Counted from the first letter of the stretch, positions 17,700 through 27,416 are shown. The stretch is 64,000 nt of DNA from DASXMT01 sp963755985 (GCA_963755985.1 CAVWLO010000003.1:372001-436000), one strand, 5' to 3'. Numbers and translations are program-made. Notes: generated by a model from the letters alone, not told the origin.

Positions 17700-18863
17700 A
17701 TGGTGTCCGTGGGGCTGGTATCCCAACTCCGAGCCCAGCTGGGGACGAGAACAGAGCGCCTGCTCAGTGCCGCCCGCCTGGCCGGACTGGCGGCACTTCT
17801 CTGGGCCACAGCGCACCAGCCATCACCGAACGGTGTAGTGGCCAACCACCCGGTGAAGTGGGTTCTGATGGCGGGCGCCGGGATCGGTTGGATCGGCTGG
17901 ATGGCCAGCCGCCGGCTTCGGGTCCCGGGTCGCACAACGTGGTGCTTCCTCGCCCTCCTGGCCGCGTCCGGAGGCGCGCTTGCGCCCTTCGCCCCCATCG
18001 CCATCACCTTCATGGCCGTCGCCGGGCTCGGTGCCGGGCTCGCCTTCGAGGGACTACCGGCGCTGGCTGTGGGAGCGATCGGCGTCGGCGGGCTGGTGGT
18101 GGCGACCGCGGCAGTGGGTGCTCCGGCTGTCCTTGTCGCTGAAGGAGCAGTCTCCGTGGTCGTCGGGCTGATGGTCGGAGCCAGCCGGCGCCAATACGTG
18201 GAACGGGCATTTCAGGCTGAGGAACTCCTGGCCGAGCGGGTCCGGGCTGACGCCGAGCGAGATCGAGCGGCAGCGTTGGCTGAACGCAACCGGATTGGAC
18301 GCGAGGTGCACGACGTGCTGGCTCACTCGCTGGGAGCGCTGTCCGTCCAGCTGGACGCGGCTGACGCCCTCTTGGAGAACGGCGGCGACGACGCCAGGGC
18401 GAGACAGCTGGTCCAAGCGGCTCGCCGGCTCGCAGTCCTGGGGTTGGAGGAAACGCGCCAGGCTGTGCATGCACTGCGCGACGAGCCGGTGGCTCTCGCC
18501 GAGCAACTGTCATCGCTGGCGGCCCGCGATGGTGCCGACCTGGCCGTGACCGGTGCGCCCCGTCCACTCACAGCCGACGCCGGACTGGCCCTCTATCGCG
18601 CCGCCCAGGAGGCAGTCACAAATGCCCGGAAGCACGCGCCAGGGGCACCGGTGTCGATTCTCCTCGACTTCGACCCGAACTCGACGACCCTCAGGGTCAC
18701 CAACGGTCTCTGCCCTAGTACCGACACCACACGCGAGTTGCAGACGACAGGCGGTGGATTCGGCTTACAGGGTATGCGCGAGCGGATCGAACTGTTGGGT
18801 GGCCAAGTCGTCGCCGAGCCCAGCGCGCTTGGTTGGAGCGTGCAAGTAGCGGTCCCGGTGTGA
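17700..18863 (+). CDS. NarL/DesK-type sensor histidine kinase
   Basis: 387 residues. The N-terminal half has about five membrane helices (to about residue 165), then a coiled stretch EELLAERVRADAERDRAAALAERNRIGREVHDVLAHSLG holding the HisKA_3 phosphoacceptor His in EVHDVLAHSLG. The C-terminal HATPase region has AAQEAVTNARKHAP (N box) and GGGFGLQGMRERIELLGG (G box). Its stop overlaps the start of the response regulator by 4 bases, so the two are translationally coupled. The stimulus is unknown. Confidence 0.92.
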   Translation: MVSVGLVSQLRAQLGTRTERLLSAARLAGLAALLWATAHQPSPNGVVANHPVKWVLMAGAGIGWIGWMASRRLRVPGRTTWCFLALLAASGGALAPFAPIAITFMAVAGLGAGLAFEGLPALAVGAIGVGGLVVATAAVGAPAVLVAEGAVSVVVGLMVGASRRQYVERAFQAEELLAERVRADAERDRAAALAERNRIGREVHDVLAHSLGALSVQLDAADALLENGGDDARARQLVQAARRLAVLGLEETRQAVHALRDEPVALAEQLSSLAARDGADLAVTGAPRPLTADAGLALYRAAQEAVTNARKHAPGAPVSILLDFDPNSTTLRVTNGLCPSTDTTRELQTTGGGFGLQGMRERIELLGGQVVAEPSALGWSVQVAVPV

Positions 18864-19501
18864 GAGTCGTCGTGGTCGATGACCAGACCGTCGTTCGCGA
18901 CGGCCTGGTCACATTGCTGGAGACCATGCCCGGGATCGAGGTCGTCGGGTCCGCCTCCGACGGTGAAGAGGCGGTCGATGTGGTCGCAGAAGTGTCCCCG
19001 GAAGTCGTATTGATGGATCTGCGCATGCCCCGGGTGGACGGGGTCGAGGCGACCAGGCGCATCCGCGCTGACCATCCCGGAACACAAGTGGTGGTGCTCA
19101 CCACGTATGCCGATGACGAATCCATCGTCGGGGCGCTGCGGGCGGGGGCGATCGGATACATCACCAAGGACGCCGGCAGGGATCACATCAGCCGTGCGCT
19201 TGAAGCTGCCGCCTCAGGCCAAGCCGTACTTGACCCGGCGGTCCAGGCCCGACTCGTCGACGTGGCGACCCTGCCCGGAACCGGGGCCGCGGGTGGCCCC
19301 CTTCCGGACGGGTTGACAGAGCGAGAGGCCGAGGTCCTCCGTCTGATCGCCGCGGGGCGCTCTAATGCCGAGATCGGGCGAGACCTTTTCGTGAGCGAAG
19401 CCACCGTCAAGACCCATGTGAACCGCATTTTCGCGAAGACGGGCAGCAGGGACCGCTCTCAGGCAGTCGCCTACGCGCATCATCGTGGTCTCGTCGCTTG
19501 A
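18860..19501 (+). CDS. NarL/LuxR-family response regulator
   Basis: 213 residues from a GTG that overlaps the kinase stop (GTGA). Receiver domain: VRVVVVDDQ with the acidic pocket, the phosphorylated Asp in VVLMDLRMP, Thr/Lys in VVVLTTYADD and GYITKDA. The C-terminal LuxR helix-turn-helix is LTEREAEVLRLIAAGRSNAEIGRDLFVSEATVKTHVNRIFAKTG. It is the partner of the kinase immediately upstream. An upstream TTG start would add nine residues but has no support. Confidence 0.93.
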   Translation: MRVVVVDDQTVVRDGLVTLLETMPGIEVVGSASDGEEAVDVVAEVSPEVVLMDLRMPRVDGVEATRRIRADHPGTQVVVLTTYADDESIVGALRAGAIGYITKDAGRDHISRALEAAASGQAVLDPAVQARLVDVATLPGTGAAGGPLPDGLTEREAEVLRLIAAGRSNAEIGRDLFVSEATVKTHVNRIFAKTGSRDRSQAVAYAHHRGLVA

Positions 19502-19732
19502 TGGTCCAGACTGAACCGTCCCGGTGAACTCCTGGCTCCCGTATATCGTTTTGGTGGCTTCGCTTGGAAGTGCATCGCACACGAGAAACGGGCGTTCGCG
19601 TTGTACCAAAGCAGTTCACCAACCGCGGAGGCTAGGTAAGAAGGGGGAGGTATATCCCGACCCGCTTCGTCCCGAATCTCTCGTTTCTGGGCACAGTGGT
19701 GCTTACAACGACTCATTGGGAGGACGCAGGCC

Positions 19733-20911
19733 TGTGGGTGCCGAAAATGCCATCCAAGGGCCTCACGCTGCCAGTTCGTATTCGTGGATCAGACCACCGA
19801 GTCTGTCCGTTCTTCGTAGTCGGGCGAGGTCTGGGTCGCCGATCGACGCCGGACTTGTCCCCACCGCTAGTGGAGCCTGCTGCTCAAGAGCGCGATGCGG
19901 ACGGTGGTCGTTGTAGTGGACGACGAAGTCGGCCAGCACGTGCTCCAGATGATGGCGACCGAAGATCAGCATCCGGTCCAGACACTCAGACGCACCGTGC
20001 CGACGAAGCGCTCGGCGAAGGCGTTGGCCCGTGGAGCCCGGATTGGGGTGGGGATGATCCGGATGCATTCAGACCGGAGAATCTCGTCGAAGCTCGAAGT
20101 GAACTTGGTGTCTCGGTCTCGAATCAGAGACTTGACTGGGTGAGCCCGGTTGGCGACCATCGCGCAGAGGTTGTGGGCCTATTGAACTGTCCACGATCCA
20201 GTCGGGTGGGCCGTGATCCCCATCACGTACACCCGTCGAGTGTCGAGCTCGATGAAGGATAGCACGTAGAGCCGCTTCAGCAGCACCGTGTCGACGGTGA
20301 AGAAGTCGCAGGCCAGTGCAGATGACGCCCGACTTCGAACGAACTCGTTCCAGCTGGGTCCCGTCCGCATCGGTGATGGATCGACCTTGTGCCGGTGCAG
20401 GATGGCCCAGACACTCGAGGGGGCCAAGGCCACACCCATCCTGGCGAGTTCACCCTGGATCCGTCGGTAGCCCCAGGTGGGGTTCTCCCAGGCCAGTCGG
20501 AGGATAATCGTCACCGTGCCAGCCGGAATGCCAGGTCGACCTGGACGGTTCGCAGAGATCCAAATCCGTCGGACCAGGTCCCGGTGCCAGCGGAGCAGAG
20601 TCTCGGGTTGGACGAAGAACCTTCGGCGACGGCGCCGATCGAGCAGCCGACTCAGTCCGGCGAGCAGTGCTCGATCGGGAGGCCGGAGGGCCGGTCGGAC
20701 CACCTGGCGACGGAGCACGGCAACCTCGTGTCGGAGCATGACGACTTCAACGGCCAACTCGTCGCTGTCGCGGCGACCGAGGAGCACCAACTGGAGGATT
20801 CTGACGAAGGCGAGGTAGACAAACGACAGGGCCATGGCCCAGTTTCGCCGCCTCAGGCCGATCCTCGAAAGACCTGATCAAAGTGGACGGATGACCTTCT
20901 CGGCACCCACA
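19733..20911 (-). mobile_element. Integrase-type IS, copy C (complete, both ends)
   Basis: 1179 bp bounded by inverted repeats TGTGGGTGCCGA... starting at 19733 and, on the other strand, at 20911 (about 20 of 23 bases match). A 3-base GCC lies on both sides, a possible short target duplication. It was inserted in or next to a second copy of the DDE transposase gene, whose C-terminal part continues at 20912. This is the reference copy for the fragments elsewhere in the window. Confidence 0.85.
19763..20835 (-). pseudogene. Integrase-type transposase with one stop and one frameshift
   Basis: Minus strand from ATG 20835: MALSFVYLAFVRILQLVLLG..., helix-turn-helix region, TWGYRRIQGELARMG, then the rve core ACDFFTVDTVLLKRLYVL (first Asp). 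After TGSWTVQ an in-frame TAG occurs at 20176-20178, where copy A has a Gln codon (QQARNL). The frame then continues AHNLCAMVANRAHPVKSLIRDRDTKF to FAERFVGTVR, where a missing C (near 19988, present in copies A and B) shifts into the last segment ECLDRMLIFGRHHLEHVLADFVVHYNDHRPH. Repaired, it would be about 357 residues. Confidence 0.85.
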
Positions 20912-21153
20912 GCCGCCGCATCCGGGGAACGGCTGCCCAGAGCGTCCTGGTGGCCTTCCAGCTCTTTGCCGCGAACATCCGCAAGATCGACGAGTTCTTG
21001 ACCAACAAGGCCGCCGGCGACAAGAAGGTCCGCCGATTCCCGGCCCGGCGGAAGGCCAAGTCGCTGCAGGACTGGGTCCCGACCCCAGGCACGGTTGCCA
21101 CTGCCACAGTGGATGATGGCAGCGCCGACCCAGATCCTCCGCTGACCGCCTGA
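20912..21153 (+). pseudogene. C-terminal remnant of a second DDE transposase copy
   Basis: Encodes RRIRGTAAQSVLVAFQLFAANIRKIDEFL... ending DPDPPLTA, which closely matches the C-terminus of the transposase-like gene ending at 12767 (RRIRGVAAQSVLVAFQLFAANMRKIDEFL...DPPLTA). Everything upstream is replaced by IS copy C. Its 3' flank runs to the tRNA-Leu gene. Confidence 0.85.
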
Positions 21154-21368
21154 GCGTTGTGATCTCCAACTGAGTTGCCACTCGGCGGTTCCTTCTCGTC
21201 CGAAAGAAGGGTCCCGCGGTGATCTGCCGTCCGGGGGTGTCGAGACCCCGAGTAACGACAGGGGATCTGGCCCAAAACAGTCCCTGTGACCGCAGCATCC
21301 GCACCTGACCAACTTCCCGATCAGGGTTTTGTCGGTGCGAGGCGCGCAGTTGTGTCTGTACCCCGTGG

Positions 21369-21376
<8 letters not shown>
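21154..21376 (+). mobile_element. Right-end flank of transposase remnant, reaching tRNA-Leu
   Basis: 223 bases between the remnant stop and the tRNA. They share position-matched words with 12768-12987 (GCGGTGATC at 21216, TTTTGTCG near 21328) and the final 17-base identity ACCCCGTGGTGGTGGGC, whose last 8 bases are the 3' end of the tRNA gene including CCA. Confidence 0.5.
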
Positions 21377-21455
<79 letters not shown>

Positions 21456-21513
21456 GAGCGACTGCTGAAGATTACCTGACCGTACCTACCCCCTGTACCG
21501 GTCGCCCCCCCGG

Positions 21514-21519
21514 TAGGCT
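21514..21519 (+). promoter_or_regulatory. -10 box TAGGCT for the fhaA operon
   Basis: TAGGCT ends 10 bases before ATG 21530. It would give a leader of only a few bases. No good -35 is seen. Confidence 0.4.
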
Positions 21520-21529
21520 GGGCCGCAGC

Positions 21530-22186
21530 ATGGGACTGCAGAAGTTTGAGGGGCGCCTCGAGCGCCTGGTTGACGGCACCTTCTCCAAGGCCTTTCGCGG
21601 GGAGCTCCATCCCGTTGAGATCGGCCGCCGTCTTACCCGAGAGATGGACCTCCAACGTCGTTTGGGGGTCCACGGCCTCATCGCGCCCAATGCCTTCGGC
21701 GTGCGCCTGGCCACCGACGACTTCGAGCGGTTCGAGAGCTTCCTCGAAGCTTTGATCCGCGAGCTCGAGGAAGCGGCCCGAGAGCACGCCCGAAACGAGA
21801 ACTACGTGTTCGTGGGCCCGGTCACCGTCACCGTCTACGAGGACCGGCGCCTCCGCCGGGGCCGATTCAACGTGGTCTCCGAGTTCAAAGAAGGGCCGTC
21901 TGGTCTGGCCGCGGCATCATTGGTCCTGGCCGAGGGCGGACGCATCGTCATCGGGGCGGAGACGGTGACCATCGGGCGACTGCCCGAGAGCACGGTGGTG
22001 CTCTCTGACCCGAACGCCAGCCGTCGCCACGCCGAGATCCGGCGGCTGGGCAACGACGTGGTGCTGGTGGACCTCAACTCCACCAACGGGACCCGGGTGA
22101 ACGGGACGCCCATCCGGGAGCGAAAGCTCATGGATGGCGACGAGATCAGGATTGGGACGACCTCCGTCCGGTTCGAGGCCTCGTGA
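21530..22186 (+). CDS. fhaA: FhaA-type protein (DUF3662 plus FHA domain)
   Basis: 218 residues. The N-terminal 1-115 region is the DUF3662 domain (MGLQKFEGRLERLVDGTFSKAF, LTREMDLQRRLGVHGLIAPN). The C-terminal FHA domain has the phosphothreonine-binding pattern IGRLPESTVVLSDPNASRRHAEI and VDLNSTNGTRVNG. FhaA binds phosphorylated partners of PknB and helps control peptidoglycan precursor export in mycobacteria. The linker between the two domains is very short compared with the roughly 500-residue mycobacterial protein. First gene of the fhaA-fhaB-pstP-pbpA run. Confidence 0.95.
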   Translation: MGLQKFEGRLERLVDGTFSKAFRGELHPVEIGRRLTREMDLQRRLGVHGLIAPNAFGVRLATDDFERFESFLEALIRELEEAAREHARNENYVFVGPVTVTVYEDRRLRRGRFNVVSEFKEGPSGLAAASLVLAEGGRIVIGAETVTIGRLPESTVVLSDPNASRRHAEIRRLGNDVVLVDLNSTNGTRVNGTPIRERKLMDGDEIRIGTTSVRFEAS

Positions 22187-22206
22187 TGGGCATCGCCTGA
22201 GCCCAC

Positions 22207-22710
22207 ATGCACAACTTTCTAGTGTCGGTCCCGAACCCGGTGAACAACACCCCGGTCCTGCGCGCCCTCGAGTACGGGATCATCATTTTGCTGTGGCTGT
22301 TCTTCATGTGGGTGGTCCGGGCGGTCTGGGTCGAGGTCCGGCCCCTGCAGCGGAGGCGTCAACGGCGGAATGGGGACCAGGCTGCCCCCGTTGCCGGCGG
22401 CGGCTCACGGAGGGGCAAGCGTCTCCGCCTCCACGTAGTGCGACCCGAGGAGCTGGTGGGACGGGCCTACGAGCTCGACGACGAGGTGACCGTGGGCCGG
22501 GCGGCCGGTTGCGGCGTCTCGGTCGACTACGACACCTATGCCTCCAACCTCCACGCCCGCCTGTTCCGGCAGAACGGCCATCTTTGGGTGGAGGACCTCG
22601 GGTCCACCAACGGGACCTGGGTCAACACCCGGCGCATCGGCGAGCGCACCCAACTGGACAAGGGGGACCTCCTCCAGGTGGGGGGCACCGTGTTCGAGAT
22701 CGGCAAGTGA
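22207..22710 (+). CDS. fhaB: FhaB-type protein (membrane anchor plus FHA)
   Basis: 167 residues. One transmembrane helix lies near residues 17-38 (YGIIILLWLFFMWVVRAVWV), followed by a basic linker (RRRQRRNGD) and an FHA domain at about 75-165 with VGRAAGCGVSVDYDTYASNLHARLF and VEDLGSTNGTWVN. FhaB (FipA) connects the PknB/PstP pathway to the divisome in mycobacteria. It lies 20 bases after fhaA and 1 base before pstP. Confidence 0.93.
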   Translation: MHNFLVSVPNPVNNTPVLRALEYGIIILLWLFFMWVVRAVWVEVRPLQRRRQRRNGDQAAPVAGGGSRRGKRLRLHVVRPEELVGRAYELDDEVTVGRAAGCGVSVDYDTYASNLHARLFRQNGHLWVEDLGSTNGTWVNTRRIGERTQLDKGDLLQVGGTVFEIGK

Positions 22711-22711
22711 C

Positions 22712-24082
22712 ATGACTGTCCTGCGGTCGGGAACGGCCTCCGATACCGGACTGGTCCGGTCCTCCAACCAGGACCTCGCCGTCGCCACCGCCAGCCTCTT
22801 CGCCGTGGCTGACGGCATGGGCGGCCACGCCGGCGGCGAGGTGGCCTCCGAGGTGGCCATCGACGCGCTCCAGCAGGCCTTCGGGGAGCACCCGTCGGGC
22901 CCTGGGCTGGCCGAGGCGGTCCTGTCGGCCAACACCGCAGTGTGGGTGGCCAGCCAGGAGCGAGCCGACCTCCGGGGGATGGGCACGACGCTCACGGCCG
23001 CGGCCCTGGTCAACGAAGATGGTCGGGACGTCCTGGCCCTGGTGAACGTGGGCGACTCGCGCTCCTACCGCTTCCACGACGGTGCCCTGAGCCAGATCAC
23101 CACCGATCACAGCTTGGCCGAGGAGATGGTCCGCAACGGTGAGATCACCCCGGCCGAGGCGCTCGTCCACCCCCACCGGCACATCCTCACCCGGGCTCTG
23201 GGCGTCTCCCCAGAGGTCACGGCCGACCTCTGGCGCATCCGTCCGGAACAGGGCGATCGGTACCTCCTGTGCAGCGACGGGCTCACCAACGAACTGAGCG
23301 ATGCCGAGATCACCCAGGTCCTTTCGACGATCCACAGCCCCCAAGAAGCGGTCGAGGCACTGGTGCAGGCGGCGCGCGACCACGGGGGAAGCGACAACAT
23401 CACCGCCGTTCTCGTCGATGTCATCATCGGTGAGGCCGACGACGGGTCGACGCCTGCGGTGGCCGCGGTCGAGCCCGGTGCTTTCGGCGAGGATCCCACC
23501 GCCTCGGCCAATGCGGAGGAGACCGGGACCAAGACGGGAACGGGGACGGATCAAGCGACTGCTCCGGCCGGGGGCGCCGTCGCCGACTCCGACGCCTTGA
23601 AGGGCCGGGAGCGCAGACGAGCCCGCCGGCGGGAGCGACGGCAACTCGGGGCCCGTCGGTTGCTCACCTTCCGGGCCTTGTTGGTCGTGGTCATCCTGGC
23701 CGCAGTGATCTACGGCGCCTTCTACGCGGTGCGTTGGTACAACGACAACTCCTACTACGTGAAGGCCCACAACAACGAGCTGGTCATCTATCAGGGCCGC
23801 ATCGGTGGGTTCCTGTGGTACCAACCAGTGGCCGTGCAGCACACCGGCGTCCACACCGGTGACGTACCCGCTCCCTACCTGACGTCGATCAAGGCCGGCG
23901 TCCAGGAATCGTCGCTGGCCAGCGCGCGCCAGTACGTGAACAACCTGAAGGCGGCGCAGAGGAGCACGCAGACAACCACCCCGCCGCCCACGACTACGAC
24001 AACGACCACCACGACGACCACGGTGCCCGTGGCGCCGGCCACCGCGCCCACCACGGCCCCTCCGGCCCCGGGGGGCACCTGA
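22712..24082 (+). CDS. pstP: PP2C-family Ser/Thr phosphatase, membrane-anchored
   Basis: 456 residues. PP2C domain at 1-240 with all metal motifs: SNQDLA (18-23), ADGMGGHAGG (33-42), VGDSR (114-118), CSDGLTNEL (187-195) and GGSDNITAV (225-233). A disordered basic linker is followed by one transmembrane helix at about 319-340 and an extracytoplasmic tail that ends in a Thr/Pro-rich stretch. It reverses phosphorylation by PknB and its relatives. The stop overlaps the pbpA start (TGATG), and rodA, expected between them, is absent. Confidence 0.95.
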   Translation: MTVLRSGTASDTGLVRSSNQDLAVATASLFAVADGMGGHAGGEVASEVAIDALQQAFGEHPSGPGLAEAVLSANTAVWVASQERADLRGMGTTLTAAALVNEDGRDVLALVNVGDSRSYRFHDGALSQITTDHSLAEEMVRNGEITPAEALVHPHRHILTRALGVSPEVTADLWRIRPEQGDRYLLCSDGLTNELSDAEITQVLSTIHSPQEAVEALVQAARDHGGSDNITAVLVDVIIGEADDGSTPAVAAVEPGAFGEDPTASANAEETGTKTGTGTDQATAPAGGAVADSDALKGRERRRARRRERRQLGARRLLTFRALLVVVILAAVIYGAFYAVRWYNDNSYYVKAHNNELVIYQGRIGGFLWYQPVAVQHTGVHTGDVPAPYLTSIKAGVQESSLASARQYVNNLKAAQRSTQTTTPPPTTTTTTTTTTTVPVAPATAPTTAPPAPGGT

Positions 24083-25596
24083 TGGAGAAGCGGATCCGCC
24101 GCCTGGGCGTCTTCATGGTGCTCTGCTTCGTGGCCCTGTTCATCCAGCTCAACAACATCCAGGTCCTGAAGGCCAGCTCCCTGGCCAACAGCCCCAACAA
24201 CCCCAGGGTCATCCAGGCCGAGCGCATCCAACCCCGAGGCGAGATCCTGGCCTCCGATGGCACGGTGCTGGCCCAGTCCGTCCCCTCCGCCCCCGGTGAC
24301 TTCTACAAGTTCCAGCGGGTCTACCCGGCCGCCACCGCAGTCCTCTATTCCAACATCGTCGGGTACGACTCGTTGATCTACGGCAAGTTCGGCGTCGAGG
24401 CCTCCTACAACCAGTACCTCTCGGCCCACAACCGCCCGCGGACATCGCTCCGGGACCTCCTGACCAACAACACGGTGACCGACAACGTCACCCTGACCGT
24501 GCGGCCCAAGGTGCAACTGGCGATGCAGACGGCACTGGAAGCCATCCCGCGACCGCCCGGGTCGGCCCCCGTCTCCGCCGTGGCCATCGATCCCACCACC
24601 GGCGCCATCCTGGCCATGTACTCGACCCCGGCCTTCGACCCCAACCCGCTGGTCTCCCAGGACACCAAGGCCGAGACGGTGGCCCGCACGGCCGACCTCG
24701 CTGCCCCGGGGAACCCGCTCCTGGCCAAGGCCTACGAGGACACCAGCGCGCCGGGCTCCACCTACAAGGTTGTCACTTCGAGCGCGGTGTACGACCATCA
24801 GCCCGCATTGGCCAACGTCGACTATCCGGTGACGGGCTGCATCACGCTGCCCCAATCGAACCTGCCCCTGTGCAACTACGGGCAGGGTGCCAACCACGAG
24901 CAGTGTGGTGGGACCATTCAGATCACGCTGCCCGTATCGTGCAACACGGCGTTTGCGCAGATGGGGATGAGCCTGGGCGCCGTCTCTGCGAACGCAGAGG
25001 CCCAGGCGTTCGGCTTCAACCAGGTCCCCCCGCTCGACCTCCCCGGCGCAGTGGCCTCCCAGTTCCCATCGGTGGCCGCACTCACCAACAACGCCCCGTC
25101 ACAGGCTTACTCAGCCTTCGGTCAGCAGAACGTCACCGCCTCCGCCCTCCAGATGGCTCTGGTGGGAGCAGGAGTGGCCAACGGCGGGGTGATCGAGACG
25201 CCGCACGTCATGGCTCAGATCCGCGACTCCCAGGGCAACCTGGTTACCTCGTACACGCCTAAGACCTGGCTCAAGGCCACCTCGGCGGCCACCGCCCAGC
25301 AGGTCACGTCGCTGATGCAGGGGGTGGTGACGAACCCCCAGGCGACTGCATACGGCGTGTTCCCCGCCGGACAGAACGTTGCGGCCAAGACGGGAACGGC
25401 GGAGGTGGGGAGCCAGGCCCAGTTCACCACCGACTGGATGGTCGCCTTCGCCCCGGCCGACCATCCCCAGGTGGTCGTGGCCGTTGTCGCACCGTTCCAG
25501 CCCTCGTCGCAGACCGGTGCGCAGACGTCGGGGCCGCCGGCCTGCGCCATCCTCGAGTCCGCGTTGTCCCAACCACAAGCGTGCCCGGGCGGATGA
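24082..25596 (+). CDS. pbpA: Class B penicillin-binding protein (transpeptidase)
   Basis: 504 residues. An N-terminal membrane anchor (9-24, GVFMVLCFVALFIQL), then the PBP dimer region with RGEILASDG, then the transpeptidase domain with the three catalytic motifs SxxK (S226-TYK), SxN (S286-CN) and KTG (436-438, KTGTAE). It crosslinks peptidoglycan outside the membrane during elongation or division. The class B enzyme normally works with a SEDS polymerase (RodA/FtsW), whose gene is missing from its usual place just upstream. Confidence 0.95.
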   Translation: MEKRIRRLGVFMVLCFVALFIQLNNIQVLKASSLANSPNNPRVIQAERIQPRGEILASDGTVLAQSVPSAPGDFYKFQRVYPAATAVLYSNIVGYDSLIYGKFGVEASYNQYLSAHNRPRTSLRDLLTNNTVTDNVTLTVRPKVQLAMQTALEAIPRPPGSAPVSAVAIDPTTGAILAMYSTPAFDPNPLVSQDTKAETVARTADLAAPGNPLLAKAYEDTSAPGSTYKVVTSSAVYDHQPALANVDYPVTGCITLPQSNLPLCNYGQGANHEQCGGTIQITLPVSCNTAFAQMGMSLGAVSANAEAQAFGFNQVPPLDLPGAVASQFPSVAALTNNAPSQAYSAFGQQNVTASALQMALVGAGVANGGVIETPHVMAQIRDSQGNLVTSYTPKTWLKATSAATAQQVTSLMQGVVTNPQATAYGVFPAGQNVAAKTGTAEVGSQAQFTTDWMVAFAPADHPQVVVAVVAPFQPSSQTGAQTSGPPACAILESALSQPQACPGG

Positions 25597-25681
25597 CGAT
25601 GCCTGTGCCGACTGCTGTCGATGTGACCGCGCCTCCTGAGAAAGGCCTCATGACAACCTCAGTACCCGACAACCACGGACA

Positions 25682-25687
25682 TAGGCT
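25682..25687 (+). promoter_or_regulatory. -10 box TAGGCT for pknB
   Basis: TAGGCT, 9 bases before ATG 25697, within the 100-base gap after pbpA. It suggests that pknB has its own promoter. Confidence 0.4.
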
Positions 25688-25696
25688 CTGACCCAC

Positions 25697-27385
25697 ATGG
25701 ACGAGATCCCCGAGAACCCCGCACCACGAGTATTCAGCGGCCGCTACGAGCTCAACCACCTGATCGCCCGGGGCGGCATGGCCGAGGTATACCGGGCCCA
25801 CGACCGGTTGCTCGACCGTCCGGTCGCGCTGAAGGTGCTCTTCCCCGAGCTCTCGATCGACCGTTCCTTCGTAGAGCGGTTCCGGCGGGAGGCACAAGCT
25901 GCGGCCAACCTGTCCCACCCCAACATCGTCCCCGTGTTCGACTGGGGTGAGGACAGCGGCACCTACTTCATCGTCATGGAGTTCGTCGACGGCAGGCCCC
26001 TCTCGTCGATCCTCAAGACCGCGGGCCCCTTGGCCCCCGACCGGACGGCGGAGATCGCGGCCCCGGTGGCCGCCGCGCTCGGCTATGCCCACAAGCACGG
26101 CGTGGTCCACCGCGATGTGAAGCCGGGCAACGTCTTGATCACCGACGACGGCCAGGTCAAGGTGACTGACTTCGGGATCGCTCGGGCGGTGAACACCGAG
26201 GAGAGCCTGACCCAGACCGGCGCGGTCATGGGCACGGCCACCTATTTCTCGCCCGAGCAGGCCGAGGGTATGGGCGTCGACTCCCGCACCGACATCTACT
26301 CCTTGGGCGTCGTCCTCTTCGAGATGGTCACCGGTCGCCCCCCGTTCCTGGGCGACACGCCGGTGGCGGTTGCCTCCAAGCACGTGCGTGACCATCCACC
26401 GTCGCCCCGGGAGCTGAATCCGTCGATCCCTCCGACCTTCGAGGCCATCATCCTCAAGGCCATGGACAAGAATCCCGATTTCCGGTACGCCACCGCCGAG
26501 GAGCTGCGGGCCGACCTGCTGCGGTTCAACGAGGGTCGCGACGTGCTGGCTGCCCACGAGGATCACACCGGGATGGTCGCCGGCCTCGGCGCAACCGGGG
26601 CCATGGGGGGCATGGCCGTCACCCAGGCTGTCGGCGCCGTCGGGGCGACGCAATCGGTGCCTTCGCAATCGGCCGACTACGCCGACGAGGAGCCCAGGCG
26701 CAACCGCACGAAGACCTACGCCATCATCCTGGCCGTCTTGTTGATACTGCTGGTCGTGGTGGGGTTGTTGCTGGCCCGGTCCCTCGGGTACCTGGGAGGA
26801 GGCAGTTCTTCCTTCTCGATGCCCTACGTGGTCGGGCAACAGGCCAGCCAGGCCACCATCACCTTGAAGGATGACGGGCTGAACGTGCAGACCAAGGATC
26901 AAGCAGCGCAGGCGCCGACCGTCAATGGGACGGTGCTGAGCCAGGCCCCCAAGCGGGACACGCTGGTGAAGAAGGGGGACACCATCACGCTGACCGTGGC
27001 CAAGGTCACGGTCGTGCAGATGGAGGTGGTCCCCTCGCTGGCCGGGCAGTCACAGGCAGCGGCCCAGACCACCCTCGAGCAGAACAACCTGACTCTGGGT
27101 ACGGTGACCGAGGCCTTCTCCACCACCTTCACCGCTGGACAGGTCATCTCGTCTGTTCCGCCCGCCGGCACCAGAGCGACCAAGGGGTCGCCCGTCAACG
27201 TCGTGGTGTCCCAAGGACCGCCGCCGGCGCCCACGACCACGACCACGACACCGCCGACCACGACCACTCCGACGACGACCACTCCGACCACGACCACGAC
27301 CACGACACCGCCCCCCCCGACCACAACGCCGACTACCGCTCCGCCACCGACGACGGCACCGACGACGGCACCGACGACTCCGTAG
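25697..27385 (+). CDS. pknB: PASTA-domain Ser/Thr protein kinase
   Basis: 562 residues. Kinase domain 17-285: glycine loop ARGGMAEVY (24-32), Lys46 in VALKVL, HRDVKPGN (138-145), DFG (158-160), and an activation segment LTQTGAVMGTATYFSPEQ whose Thr172 and Thr174 match the autophosphorylated pair of mycobacterial PknB. A transmembrane helix lies at about 341-360, then two PASTA repeats (about 374-440 and 441-510) that sense muropeptides or lipid II, and a long Thr/Pro-rich tail. Mycobacterial PknB has four PASTA repeats. It is the only kinase here (no pknA). Confidence 0.96.
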   Translation: MDEIPENPAPRVFSGRYELNHLIARGGMAEVYRAHDRLLDRPVALKVLFPELSIDRSFVERFRREAQAAANLSHPNIVPVFDWGEDSGTYFIVMEFVDGRPLSSILKTAGPLAPDRTAEIAAPVAAALGYAHKHGVVHRDVKPGNVLITDDGQVKVTDFGIARAVNTEESLTQTGAVMGTATYFSPEQAEGMGVDSRTDIYSLGVVLFEMVTGRPPFLGDTPVAVASKHVRDHPPSPRELNPSIPPTFEAIILKAMDKNPDFRYATAEELRADLLRFNEGRDVLAAHEDHTGMVAGLGATGAMGGMAVTQAVGAVGATQSVPSQSADYADEEPRRNRTKTYAIILAVLLILLVVVGLLLARSLGYLGGGSSSFSMPYVVGQQASQATITLKDDGLNVQTKDQAAQAPTVNGTVLSQAPKRDTLVKKGDTITLTVAKVTVVQMEVVPSLAGQSQAAAQTTLEQNNLTLGTVTEAFSTTFTAGQVISSVPPAGTRATKGSPVNVVVSQGPPPAPTTTTTTPPTTTTPTTTTPTTTTTTTPPPPTTTPTTAPPPTTAPTTAPTTP

Positions 27386-27416
27386 CCCGAGGGCACGGCT
27401 ATCGCCGGCCCCGGCG

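Noticed and set aside
19728..20914. 3-bp GCC duplication as proof of transposition for copy C
   Set aside because: Three bases in GC-rich DNA match easily by chance; only kept as a possibility.
22622..24897. Long minus-strand frames opposite pstP and pbpA
   Set aside because: Antisense to well-supported genes with catalytic motifs; the translations are repetitive Gly/Val/Arg with no domain.
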